Of a DNA stretch of 38,053 bases, positions 6,372 through 14,134 are shown piece after piece. The position numbers and the translations under genes are program-made. This stretch comes from Micromonospora sp. KC723 (GTDB taxonomy: Bacteria > Actinomycetota > Actinomycetes > Mycobacteriales > Micromonosporaceae). Below the pieces are notes generated by a model, which saw only the letters and a list, made by a program, of their open reading frames with translations, did no database searches and was not told where the DNA came from. The stretch covers positions 1-38,053 of the forward strand of contig NZ_SMKD01000049.1 in assembly GCF_004348595.1 (NCBI RefSeq), given 5' to 3'. The number at the start of each line of letters is the position of its first letter. The stretch's first letter is position 1.

Positions 6372-8084
6372 TCAGCGCACCATCCAGGACAGTACGGGGG
6401 TCGCCTGGAGGCCGACCAGGAGCGCCATCGCGGCGATGAGCACGAGGCTCCAGCCGAAGGTCCGGCGGAACAGGTCGCCCTCGCGGCCGTGCAGTCCGAC
6501 CGCGCCCGCCGCGATGGTGAGGTTCTGGAGCGAGATCATCTTGCCCACGACGCCACCGGAGGCGTTGGCCGCGGCCATCAGCACCGGATCGAGGCCGGCG
6601 CGCTCCGCTGCGCGCGCCTGAAGCGCGCCGAACAACGAGTTCGAGGAGGTGTCGGAGCCGGTGAGTGCGACGCCGAGCCACCCGAGCACCGGCGAGAGGA
6701 CGGCGAAGAACCCGCCGGCGCCGGCCATCCAGGTCCCCAGCGTGGTCGTCTGCCCGCTGGCGTTCATGACGAAGGCCAGGGCCAGCAGCCCGCAGACGGT
6801 CAGAATCGCCCAGCGCAGCTCGACCAGCGTGTCCCGGTAGGCGCGGACGGCCGTGCCCGGCCGGACGCGCAGCAGCGCCATCGTGACCAGACCGGCCAGC
6901 ACGAGCAGGGTTCCGGTCGACGACAGCCAGTTCAGGCGGAACAGCGGGACCGTCGACGGCGCCCCGGACGTCGTCACCAGGGCCAGGCCGGGCCAGTGGA
7001 ACGTCACGGTCACCCGGTTCAACAGCTCGGCGACCGCCGGGACCTGGGACAGGCCGAAGATCGCGACGATCGTGGCGTACGGGGCGTACGCCCGCCAGAC
7101 GTCCGCCCTCGAATCCCGCCCGTCGGGCAGGGCAGGCGTGGCGAGCACGGCCGTCGCCGCGCCGGACGTGCCGGCAGCCGAGCGCCCCCGGGCGGGCGCG
7201 CGCGGCGTCGGTGGGCCGGAAACCGGGCCGCGGGTGGGCGACGTCCCGGTGGTGGTGCCGGCGGGCCGGTACCGCGGCGGCCAGCGCCGGGCCACGACCG
7301 CCACGGCAACCGCGCTGACCAGCGCCGCGACGATGTCGGCCAGGGCCATCGCCAGGTAGTTCGAGGTCAGGTACTGCGCCAGGCCGAAGGTCAGGCCGCA
7401 GACCACGGCGATGTGCCAGGTCTGCCGCAGCCCGTGGCGCCGGTCTACCAGCCAGACCAGCAGCAGCGGTACGAACACCGCGACGACCGGCACCTGGCGG
7501 CCGGCGATGGCACCCAGTTCCCCGGCCGGCAAATCGGTGACCCGGGCGAGGGTGGTGATCGGCAGGCCCAGCGGCCCGAACGCGGCCGGCACGGTGTTGG
7601 CGGCCAGCGCGACGACCGCCGCAGACATCGGCCGGAAGCCGAGGGCGAGCAGCATCACCGTCGTGATGGCGACGGGGGTGCCCTGACCGGCCAGCCCTTC
7701 CAGGAGCGAGCCGAAGCAGAACGCGATGACGAGCGCCTGGACCCGCCGGTCCGCGCTGACCCGCGTGAAGGAGCGCCCCAGCACGTCGAACGACCCGGTG
7801 ACCACCGTCATCCGGTAGATCCAGATGGCGGTGACGAACGTCCACGCCAGCGGAAAGACGGCGAACGCGGCTCCCTGGCCGGCGACCAGCACGGCCTGGT
7901 CGGCGGGCATCGCGTACGCCAGGCCGGCGACCAGCAGCGCGACGGTGAGCGAGCCCCACGCGGCCACCCAGGCCCGGACCCGGAACAGGCCGAGCAGGAC
8001 GAAGAGGGTCAGGATCGGCAGGCCCGCGACCGCCGCGCTCCAAGCCACCGAGTCCGCCACCGGATCGAGTTCCGGACGGTACAT
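6372..8084 (-). CDS. lldP: L-lactate permease (LctP/LldP family)
   Basis: A protein of 570 residues with about 12-14 membrane helices and family hallmarks: SFDVLGRSFTRVSADRRVQALVIAF, then GSLLEGLAGQGTPVAI, NTVPAAFGPLGLPI, and near the C-terminus GVALTGSDTSSNSLFGALQ and AAANASGGVVGKMISLQN. These are signature stretches of the proton-coupled L-lactate/glycolate permease family in the cytoplasmic membrane. A Pro/Thr/Ala-rich cytoplasmic loop of about 60 residues in the middle is longer than in enterobacterial LldP. The ATG at 8084 follows GAGGCGGG. It stands alone with no lactate dehydrogenase genes beside it. A 7-bp inverted repeat 25 bases upstream may be its operator. Confidence 0.92.
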   Translation of the reverse strand: MYRPELDPVADSVAWSAAVAGLPILTLFVLLGLFRVRAWVAAWGSLTVALLVAGLAYAMPADQAVLVAGQGAAFAVFPLAWTFVTAIWIYRMTVVTGSFDVLGRSFTRVSADRRVQALVIAFCFGSLLEGLAGQGTPVAITTVMLLALGFRPMSAAVVALAANTVPAAFGPLGLPITTLARVTDLPAGELGAIAGRQVPVVAVFVPLLLVWLVDRRHGLRQTWHIAVVCGLTFGLAQYLTSNYLAMALADIVAALVSAVAVAVVARRWPPRYRPAGTTTGTSPTRGPVSGPPTPRAPARGRSAAGTSGAATAVLATPALPDGRDSRADVWRAYAPYATIVAIFGLSQVPAVAELLNRVTVTFHWPGLALVTTSGAPSTVPLFRLNWLSSTGTLLVLAGLVTMALLRVRPGTAVRAYRDTLVELRWAILTVCGLLALAFVMNASGQTTTLGTWMAGAGGFFAVLSPVLGWLGVALTGSDTSSNSLFGALQARAAERAGLDPVLMAAANASGGVVGKMISLQNLTIAAGAVGLHGREGDLFRRTFGWSLVLIAAMALLVGLQATPVLSWMVR

Positions 8085-8108
8085 CTGCCCGCCTCTAGGT
8101 CGCCGTCA

Positions 8109-8128
8109 CCCATCCGGGTACGGATGGG
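8109..8128. promoter_or_regulatory. Inverted repeat upstream of the lactate permease gene
   Basis: CCCATCC (8109-8115) and GGATGGG (8122-8128) are separated by GGGTAC. The dyad ends 25 bases before the permease ATG on the minus strand, so it could be an operator or a hairpin in the mRNA leader. Function is inferred from position. Confidence 0.4.
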
Positions 8129-8322
8129 GGTCGCTACGATCCTGCGGCAGCCGGGGGCCGGACACGTCTTCCAGGATGCTCAAGCGGCAGCGACGCTCAC
8201 CCCTGCCGGGCCCTCCGGCGGCGATCGAACGGCTCTCTGGCTCGGCACCTGAAAGGTGACCGTGGTGGGGCTGATGCAGCGCGGCGACGTTGAGGTAGGT
8301 GAACAGCCTCCCAGGGCGCCAA

Positions 8323-8541
8323 CATGGGCCGTTGGCTGCCCGCCGCCGAGCCACTGCCCACCGGTGTCGCGTTCGCGGTCGCGGCAGCGGCCGGGCTGGT
8401 CGCGACGGCAGCATCTGGACGGGGCTGTTCTGGTTCCCGTGGGGGGCCCTGGCCCTGGCGACGTACGCCTACACCCGCCGTCGCGGCGACCAGGCCGCAC
8501 CGGGCACCCGCTGTCGACGCGCCGGAGCGCCGCACCGGTGA
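8323..8541 (+). pseudogene. Frameshifted small membrane protein
   Basis: An ATG at 8323 opens MGRWLPAAEPLPTGVAFAVA and further hydrophobic residues, but membrane-like coding continues only in the next frame (SIWTGLFWFPWGALALATYA then YTRRRGDQ) to a TGA at 8539-8541. Joined, the two halves would make a protein of about 70 residues with two membrane helices. A single-base indel near 8405-8415 explains it, either real decay or a sequencing error. I do not recognise the family. Confidence 0.4.
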
Positions 8542-8562
8542 TCCGAGAAAGGACCGACCGTT

Positions 8563-8819
8563 GACGGCACGGAGCACGGACACCAGGTACGCAGACCCTG
8601 GCACCTGTGGGTCGTCGCCGTCGCGGCGCTTGCCCTCTATGCCGGTGGGGCTCGCGACTACCTGCTGATCCCTCAGGGGACACCGACTACGTCATCCGGC
8701 AGTTCGGCCACGACCGGCGGGATGCGCTGGGCGCCGCGACGTCGTGGTTCGACATCGGGATCGGCATCGCGACCGTGCTCTTCGCCTGGTACTGCTGGAC
8801 AGTCCGACCCGGCGTCAAC
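8563..8819 (+). pseudogene. Frameshifted membrane protein of the 'RPWHLW' type
   Basis: One frame reads RRPWHLWVVAVAALALYAGG and RDYLLI (about 8593-8673). The continuation is in another frame as GDTDYVIRQFGHDRRDALGA then TSWFDIGIGIATVLFAWYCW (about 8675-8800). The opening resembles small bacterial inner-membrane proteins that begin PWHLWVVGxxALxWN. The two frames abut near 8673, so one indel would restore a three-helix protein. It follows another frameshifted membrane gene by only about 20 bases; the two were probably an operon that decayed, unless both indels are sequence errors. Confidence 0.45.
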
Positions 8820-9065
8820 GCTCAGTGTGTCAGCCCTGCCCTCCTGGTTGCGCTCCCGGCAGCCGGGCGAGGCCGGTGCCCGCTACCTCCCGGCAGAGCG
8901 GGTGGTGGTGATGCTGTTCGGTCAGCGTGATCACCGTCAGCCGGAACGAGGGGGCCCGTTTCAGGCGGAGCCGACAGACGACTCGCGCTTGCCGGGTGGA
9001 GCCCGGGAGCACCCGGGCCCGTTGTCGTACGCGCCCTGACGCAAGTCCCTCTTGACGACCGACGG

Positions 9066-9078
9066 TTTAGCGCTAACA
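9066..9078. promoter_or_regulatory. LacI-family operator-like site 1
   Basis: TTTAGCGCTAACA contains the perfect 10-bp palindrome TTAGCGCTAA (9067-9076), the centre typical of LacI-family operators of actinobacterial sugar genes. It lies about 200 bases before the GH43 start and 145 bases from a second site, which would allow repression by looping. Confidence 0.55.
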
Positions 9079-9210
9079 CTTCCGTCACGTCGTCGTAACC
9101 GCCACAGCTCGACGTCGGGCCCTGAGCTTCTGTCCGTGGTAGTGGCACGCCGGACCATGCCCGAGCGTCGGCTTGTCCCGGCTCTCGGAGCGTCGGCGGC
9201 GGCTCATCGA

Positions 9211-9224
9211 TGTGAGCGCTAACA
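9211..9224. promoter_or_regulatory. LacI-family operator-like site 2
   Basis: TGTGAGCGCTAACA is a near-palindrome with the central AGCGCT that LacI-family regulators recognise. It lies 51 bases before the GH43 start, a good place to block a promoter. A site differing at one base lies upstream of the alpha-galactosidase gene (28047-28060). Confidence 0.65.
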
Positions 9225-9275
9225 AAAGAATATGTCGATGTATGGTCGGTTCGCTTCCGCCGGGAGGACACGTAC

Positions 9276-10769
9276 ATGCTCCGAACCCACTGTCGGGCCT
9301 GGTTCGCGGGGGTGACCGCGCTGTTCACGGCGTTGGCCGTCGGCATACCGCAGCCGGCGTCCGCCGCGCCCGGCAAGCCGTACACGAACCCGATCAATGC
9401 CCAGAAGGGGGCCGACCCCTGGCTGGAGCACCACAACGGCAACTACTACCTGATCACCACGACCGGCACGAACAAGCTGCTGATGCGCAAGTCGCCGACC
9501 CTCGCAGGGCTCGCGACCGCGCCGAGCGTGCAGGTGTGGGAGGACACGACGCCCTCACGCGGGGCGAACTTCTGGGCACCTGAGATGCACTTCCTCAACA
9601 ACCGGTGGTACCTGTACTACTCCGGCGCCCAGGTCGGGGCGGCGTGCTGCGACACGCAGCGCACCCATGTGCTGGAGAGTGCCGGTACGGACCCGATGGG
9701 TCCGTACACGTACAAGAACACGCTCGCCGGCTCCAACCTCACCCCGGGACCGGGCTGGCTGATCGACGCCAGCGTGCTACAGCTCAACGGCTCGCTCTAC
9801 CTGCTCGGCAGCGGGTTCGTCAACGGCAGCGAACAGAGCCTGGTGATCGCCCCGATGAGCAACCCGTACACGCTCGCCAGCAACACCTTCAGCGTCATCT
9901 CGCAACCGACCAACCCGTGGGAGCGGTCCGGATCACCGGTCAACGAGGGGGCCGTGGCGCTGCAGCGCAACGGCCAGACCTTCGTCGTGTACTCGGCGAG
10001 CTACTGCGGGACTGCCGACTACAAGCTGGGCATGCTCACCTACGCCGGTGGCGACCCGCTCTCCGCCTCGTCGTGGACCAAGTCCGCCAACCCGATCTTC
10101 CAGCGCAACGACGCCAACGGTGTCTACGGGCCCGGACACAACGGCTTCTTCACCTCCCCGGACGGCACGGAGAGCTGGATCGTCTACCACGCCAACGCGG
10201 CCTCCAACGGCGGTTGCGGCAACACGCGTACCACCCGGGCGCAGAAGTTCACCTGGAACGCCGACGGCACGCCGAACCTGGGCACCCCGGTGGCGACCGG
10301 CGTGACGCTGGACGGGCCCTCCGGCGAGACCGCGGCGACGCCGACGGCGTACCGGATCGTCAACCGCAACAGCGGCAGGTGCCTGGACGTCGCGAACGGC
10401 TCCACGGCCGACGGCGCGGACGTCATGCAATGGGGATGCCACAGCGGCACCAACCAGCAGTGGCGAATCGAGGACCTGGGCAACGACACCAGCCGGCTGG
10501 TCAACGTCGGCAGCGGCAAGGTGCTCGACGTCAACGCCTGCGGCACCGCCGACGGCACCAACATCCAACAGTGGTCGTGGCAGAACAACAACTGTCAGAA
10601 GTTCCGCCTGGTCGTCACCGACCAGAGTGGCTGGGTGCGGCTGGTGAACGTCGGCAGTGGCAAGGTCGCCGACGTCACCAACTGCGGCACCACCAACGGG
10701 GCCGACGTACGGCAGTGGTCGTGGCTGAACAACAACTGCCAGCAGTGGCAGCTGCAGCCGGTCCACTAA
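9276..10769 (+). CDS. Secreted GH43 arabinofuranosidase/arabinanase-like enzyme with RICIN (CBM13-type) module
   Basis: A protein of 497 residues. Residues 1-30 are a Sec signal ending PASA. Residues 35-345 are a five-bladed beta-propeller GH43 domain: D47 in KGADPWLEHHNG (base), D164 in WLIDASVLQL (pKa modulator) and E224 in GSPVNEGAVAL (acid) fit the triad. Residues 355-497 are a beta-trefoil RICIN domain with three repeats bearing Q-x-[WF] motifs (QQWRI, CQKFR, CQQWQ), a carbohydrate-binding module. It should release arabinose from arabinan or arabinoxylan outside the cell; exact linkage unknown. GGGAGGA precedes the ATG by nine bases. Two LacI-like operators lie upstream, and a relic of a different binding module (AbfB) follows the stop, so the C-terminus may have been swapped. 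A second GH43 gene lies downstream in the same direction. Confidence 0.9.
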   Translation: MLRTHCRAWFAGVTALFTALAVGIPQPASAAPGKPYTNPINAQKGADPWLEHHNGNYYLITTTGTNKLLMRKSPTLAGLATAPSVQVWEDTTPSRGANFWAPEMHFLNNRWYLYYSGAQVGAACCDTQRTHVLESAGTDPMGPYTYKNTLAGSNLTPGPGWLIDASVLQLNGSLYLLGSGFVNGSEQSLVIAPMSNPYTLASNTFSVISQPTNPWERSGSPVNEGAVALQRNGQTFVVYSASYCGTADYKLGMLTYAGGDPLSASSWTKSANPIFQRNDANGVYGPGHNGFFTSPDGTESWIVYHANAASNGGCGNTRTTRAQKFTWNADGTPNLGTPVATGVTLDGPSGETAATPTAYRIVNRNSGRCLDVANGSTADGADVMQWGCHSGTNQQWRIEDLGNDTSRLVNVGSGKVLDVNACGTADGTNIQQWSWQNNNCQKFRLVVTDQSGWVRLVNVGSGKVADVTNCGTTNGADVRQWSWLNNNCQQWQLQPVH

Positions 10770-10839
10770 CTACCTGCTGTACGTGCAGACGGCGAGCACC
10801 ACCCTCGCCCGGGCCGACGCCACCTTCTACCTGGAATAG
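10768..10839 (+). pseudogene. Orphan C-terminal tail of an AbfB (CBM42) domain
   Basis: Overlapping the stop of the GH43-RICIN gene in another frame, 23 codons read NYLLYVQTASTTLARADATF then YLE and a TAG stop. This is the typical last strand of an AbfB arabinose-binding domain (x-A-D-A-T-F near the end), and the next gene carries an intact AbfB domain ending with similar D-A-T-F phrases. The scrap probably marks where a RICIN module replaced, or was inserted into, an original AbfB module. Confidence 0.65.
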
Positions 10840-10893
10840 CCGTTACCACTGTCCGCCAGCCACGTCGCACGTCGATCCGAAACGAGGTAAAAA

Positions 10894-12288
10894 GTGAAGC
10901 GTCGCAGTCTTCTGTCCGCCGTGGGTGGCGCGGCGATCTCCCTCGGCACCGGCACCGCCGCCGGGACGTTGTTGCGTCCGGGCGCCGCCGCCGCAGCCAC
11001 CTACGCCGGCTACGCCATGGCCTACTTCACCGAGTCGCCGAACATGAGCGCGGCGAACTACGGGCTGCACCTGGCGGTGAGCTCAGACGGTCTCCAGTGG
11101 ACACCGCTGAACCAGAGCAACCCGGTGGCCACCCCGACGCTGGGCAGCACGGGTCTGCGCGACCCGTTCATCCTGCGCAAGCAGGGTGGCACCTTCGTGG
11201 TCATGGCCACCGACCTCAAGGGCACCGACTGGAACTACCAGAGCCAGTACCTGCACGTGTGGGACTCCACCGACCTGCGCACCTACACCAACTACCGCCT
11301 GCTCAAGGTGCACTCGCTGGCCACCCACGCCTGGGCACCGGAGGCGATCTGGGACGCCTCCCGCAACCAGTACGCCGTCGTCTACTCCGCGGTGGTCGGC
11401 GGCCGCAACGTGCTCATGGTCAACTACACCAGCGACTTCGTCACCGCCTCGCAGCCGCAGGTCTTCTTCGACCCCGGCTACGACACCATCGACGGCAACT
11501 TTGTCACCGTCAACGGTGTCAACTACATGTACTACAAGAACAACACCAACAGCACCCTCCTCGGCACGCGCTCCACGACGCTGAACCCGGGCAGCTTCAG
11601 CATCTACACCAACCCGATCTCCCCCGGCCGGGGGGTGGAGGCGCCACAGATTGTCAAGTCGAACACCGAGAACCGGTGGCACATGTGGGGCGACACGTGG
11701 AGCCCCAACGGCCGCTTCTTCGCCTGGGAGACCACCGACGTGGCCAGCGGCTCGTGGACTCTGCTCGACGACCGCGCCTACACCCAGCCGCTGAACTCCA
11801 AGCACCTGGGAATCACGCCGATCACCGCCACCGAGATGTCCAACCTCATCGCCAGGTGGGGCACTCCGACCTGGAACCGGATCAAGTCCTACAACTTCCC
11901 GGGCCGGTACGTGCGCCACGCCAGCAACGTCGCACGTATCGACGCGTACCCGTTCGACCAGTACCAGGACCAGATGTGGAAGATCGTCCCCGGTCTGGCC
12001 GACTCCACCGCCGTGTCGTTCCAGTCGGTCAACTTCCCGAACATGTACCTACGGCACTCCAACTACGCGCTGGTGCTCAACACGAACGACAACACCAGCG
12101 TGTTCAAGGCGGACGCCACGTTCTACCCGGTGAACGGGTTCGCCGACTCGAGTTGGACCTCGTACCGTTCCTACAACTTTCCCAGCCGGTACATCCGGCA
12201 CTCCAGCTACGTGCTGCGTATCGACCCGATCAGCAGCAGCTCGTCGACGACCGACAAGCAGGACGCCACGTTCAAGGTGGTCTACTGA
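10894..12288 (+). CDS. Secreted GH43-family enzyme with AbfB (CBM42) arabinose-binding domain
   Basis: A protein of 464 residues. The N-terminus MKRRSLLSAVGGAAISLGTG is a twin-arginine-like signal that continues to an Ala-rich cleavage region near residue 35. Residues 37-320 form a GH43-like five-bladed propeller: D90 in GLRDPFILRKQGG, the DTIDGNFV segment near residue 200 and E249 in GRGVEAPQIV are likely active-site acids, with THAWAPEAIWD as a family hallmark. Residues 328-464 are an AbfB domain with three subrepeats, each with a YNFPxRYxRH/[VS]NFPNMYLRH phrase and D-A-T-F. AbfB binds arabinofuranose side chains, so the enzyme probably trims arabinan or arabinoxylan outside the cell. A GAGGTAAAAA ribosome site precedes the GTG start. 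It is 124 bases after the previous GH43 gene and probably co-expressed. Confidence 0.88.
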   Translation: MKRRSLLSAVGGAAISLGTGTAAGTLLRPGAAAAATYAGYAMAYFTESPNMSAANYGLHLAVSSDGLQWTPLNQSNPVATPTLGSTGLRDPFILRKQGGTFVVMATDLKGTDWNYQSQYLHVWDSTDLRTYTNYRLLKVHSLATHAWAPEAIWDASRNQYAVVYSAVVGGRNVLMVNYTSDFVTASQPQVFFDPGYDTIDGNFVTVNGVNYMYYKNNTNSTLLGTRSTTLNPGSFSIYTNPISPGRGVEAPQIVKSNTENRWHMWGDTWSPNGRFFAWETTDVASGSWTLLDDRAYTQPLNSKHLGITPITATEMSNLIARWGTPTWNRIKSYNFPGRYVRHASNVARIDAYPFDQYQDQMWKIVPGLADSTAVSFQSVNFPNMYLRHSNYALVLNTNDNTSVFKADATFYPVNGFADSSWTSYRSYNFPSRYIRHSSYVLRIDPISSSSSTTDKQDATFKVVY

Positions 12289-12295
12289 CGGAATC

Positions 12296-12327
12296 GGCCG
12301 CCGTGGGCCGTACGCCCCGCGGCGGCC
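12296..12327. terminator. Hairpin after the second GH43 gene
   Basis: GGCCGCCGTGGG (12296-12307) pairs with CCCGCGGCGGCC (12316-12327) with one G-T wobble, around an 8-base loop, 7 bases after the stop codon. It is a strong GC-rich terminator candidate ending the two-gene GH43 unit. Confidence 0.7.
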
Positions 12328-12748
12328 GTCCCCCCGCTGACCTTCGAGCGCGGTGGGGGAAAACCCGACCTCGCCGGAAGCTACGTGGACCTGTCGAGGG
12401 ACGAGGTGAGTTGGCAGAGCCGGCACCATCTCAGTGACCCAGTGTTCAGCTGGTTCGGCCATAGGGACTTCGTCCTACGGGCCTGCGAAGCTAACTTCCA
12501 AAGTGGCCGATGGCCGCTGCTCCCGGCCGCGAGAAACCCCACCGGCGAAGGTGCCAGTGCGATGCCCACCTTCAAGACAGGTCAGCGGCAGAACGCCGAC
12601 AAGGAGGATGAGCCCGCCGGTGCTGAGCCCCCACCCAGTTGGTGACGCGTAGGCCCCGGCGGGCGACCACGAGGGCCGGCACGATCGCGGGCACCGTGAG
12701 CTGTCGGCCAGGGAGTCTGAGCCAGCGGACGCCGGTCTGGTCGGGTTC
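12328..12748. other. Intergenic region, no supported gene
   Basis: Short open frames exist on both strands, but none has a convincing ribosome site, codon bias or family likeness. A minus-strand stretch near 12560-12640 reads like a hydrophobic helix (GLILLVGVLPLTCL) and could be a relic; I cannot name it. Confidence 0.4.
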
Positions 12749-13459
12749 GTGACCGACCTGGTCGAGCGACTGGGTGGTCCCGGTGCCGGCTTGGCGGTGG
12801 CGTTGGAGAACCTGTTCCCGCCGATCCCGAGTGAGGTGATCCTGCCGTTGGCGGGATTCACCGCGAGTCAGGGCAAGATGAGCCTGCCCGGCGCCATCGT
12901 TTGGACCACGTTGGGCTCGGTGGTCGGTGCGGTGGCGCTGTACTACGTCGGTGTCACGTTGGGCCGGGACCGGGTTCGGGCGATCGCGGCGCGACTGCCG
13001 TTGGTGAAGTTGAACGACATCGACCGGACGGAGGCGTGGTTCGCCCGGCACGGCGCGAAGGCCGTCTTCTTCGGCCGGATGATTCCGATCTTCCGTAGCC
13101 TGATCTCCATTCCGGCCGGGATCGAGCGGATGCGGTTGGCGACGTTCCTGCTGTACACAACGCTCGGCAGCCTGATCTGGAACACCGTGTTCGTCATGGC
13201 CGGCTACCTGCTCGGGGAGAACTGGCACGCCGTAGAGGCCCATGTGGGCACGTTCCAGAACCTTGTCCTCGTCGTCTGCGCGTTCGTGGCCGGGTACTTC
13301 GTCATCTCGCGGCTGGTGAGGACGCGCGGGAAACGGTTCGCCGCCGACGGCATGGTTGAGCCGAGCATGCCGAAGACGGGCATGGAGCAGGGTCGGGCTC
13401 CGCGGACTGGACGTGGCACGATGTACGGCTCGCCGCGCCGCGCGGAGGACCACCGATGA
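12749..13459 (+). CDS. DedA/SNARE-associated family membrane protein
   Basis: A protein of 236 residues with the DedA hallmarks: ENLFPPIPSEVILPLAGF near residues 21-38, the re-entrant-loop region LGSVVGAVALYYVGVTLGRD, and FFGRMIPIFRSLISIPAGI near residues 107-125, which holds the conserved G-R-x-[IV]-P-x-x-R-S. DedA proteins are inner-membrane proteins, several now regarded as lipid (undecaprenyl-phosphate or phosphatidylethanolamine) flippases; the substrate here is not evident. The final 40 residues are a polar tail. The GTG start has only a weak ribosome site, so the true start could differ slightly. Its stop overlaps the start of the phosphatase gene (ATGA), indicating translational coupling. 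Confidence 0.88.
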   Translation: MTDLVERLGGPGAGLAVALENLFPPIPSEVILPLAGFTASQGKMSLPGAIVWTTLGSVVGAVALYYVGVTLGRDRVRAIAARLPLVKLNDIDRTEAWFARHGAKAVFFGRMIPIFRSLISIPAGIERMRLATFLLYTTLGSLIWNTVFVMAGYLLGENWHAVEAHVGTFQNLVLVVCAFVAGYFVISRLVRTRGKRFAADGMVEPSMPKTGMEQGRAPRTGRGTMYGSPRRAEDHR

Positions 13460-13986
13460 CGGCCGCCGTGGCCCGCAGCGATGATGCACGCACACAGATC
13501 GACGCGTCGGTACCGGCAGTAGCCGGCACGTACAGGAGGTTCATGCAATCGATCACCTGGGAGCCTGGTCCCGGCGTCCTTTGTCTGCCATCCGGACGCC
13601 TGGTACGCGGTCGAGGCCTGCGCCGGCCCGTGCCCCCCGGACCGCTGCCCACCTTCGGCGTGTATCTGCTCGGCCGCACACCGCCACCCGTCGACTGGGA
13701 GAGCATGTGGTTGCACTGGCCCGACTTCTGGCTTCCCCGTGACCGCGAACAGGCGGAGCAGGTACTACACGTGGCGTGGCAACGTGCCGCGACCGAACGC
13801 GTCGAGATCGCCTGCGGCGGCGGTAGGGGCCGTACCGGCACCGCGCTGGCCTGCCTCGCCGTCCTCGACGGCGTGCCACCCCACGAGGCGGTCGCGTTCG
13901 TCCGGCGGCACTACGACCGGCACGCCGTCGAGACGCCCTGGCAACGCAGATACGTCCAGCGCCTCACCGCACCCTACGTCCCCTGA
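13456..13986 (+). CDS. Protein-tyrosine-phosphatase-like protein
   Basis: A protein of 176 residues carrying the cysteine phosphatase loop C120-G-G-G-R-G-R126-T (C-x5-R-T) and, about 30 residues earlier, a WPD loop (HWPDFWLP, with D90 as candidate general acid). Together they indicate an active PTP or dual-specificity-type phosphatase in the cytoplasm. The first ATG overlaps the DedA stop (ATGA) with GGAGG seven bases upstream. A second in-frame ATG at 13543 is preceded closely by AGGAGG and would remove 29 weakly structured residues, so either could be used. Coupling to a DedA membrane protein suggests action on a membrane-linked phosphate, possibly a lipid phosphate, rather than necessarily a protein; this is inference. 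Confidence 0.82.
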   Translation: MTAAVARSDDARTQIDASVPAVAGTYRRFMQSITWEPGPGVLCLPSGRLVRGRGLRRPVPPGPLPTFGVYLLGRTPPPVDWESMWLHWPDFWLPRDREQAEQVLHVAWQRAATERVEIACGGGRGRTGTALACLAVLDGVPPHEAVAFVRRHYDRHAVETPWQRRYVQRLTAPYVP

Positions 13987-14134
13987 CGGCAGGACGACCG
14001 GCCGTGACCACGGCGGCACGGTCACCGTGTCGGTGCCGGGGCGGGTAGCCGACGACGTCGGGTGTCCCGGTGCACCCGCTCGGTGCTCGGCCACCCATGA
14101 CCGGATCACACAAGGCCTGGAAGGGGTGAGCAAC

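Larger units (their letters stand above)
8820..9275. other. Intergenic region ahead of the first GH43 gene
   Basis: No gene is supported here. It contains the end of the decayed membrane-protein region and two LacI-type operator-like sites (9066-9078, 9211-9224), with a GGGAGGA ribosome site at 9260-9266 serving the GH43 gene. Confidence 0.55.

Noticed and set aside
6295..8252. Very long open frames on both strands across the lactate permease region
   Set aside because: High GC makes shadow frames long; only the minus-strand frame 6372-8084 has membrane helices and family motifs, while the others are Arg/Gly/Asp-rich with no ribosome site.
9605..12437. Long plus-strand frames rich in Arg/Gln/His overlapping both GH43 genes
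   Set aside because: They are +1 shadows of the GH43 genes, as shown by composition and lack of starts.
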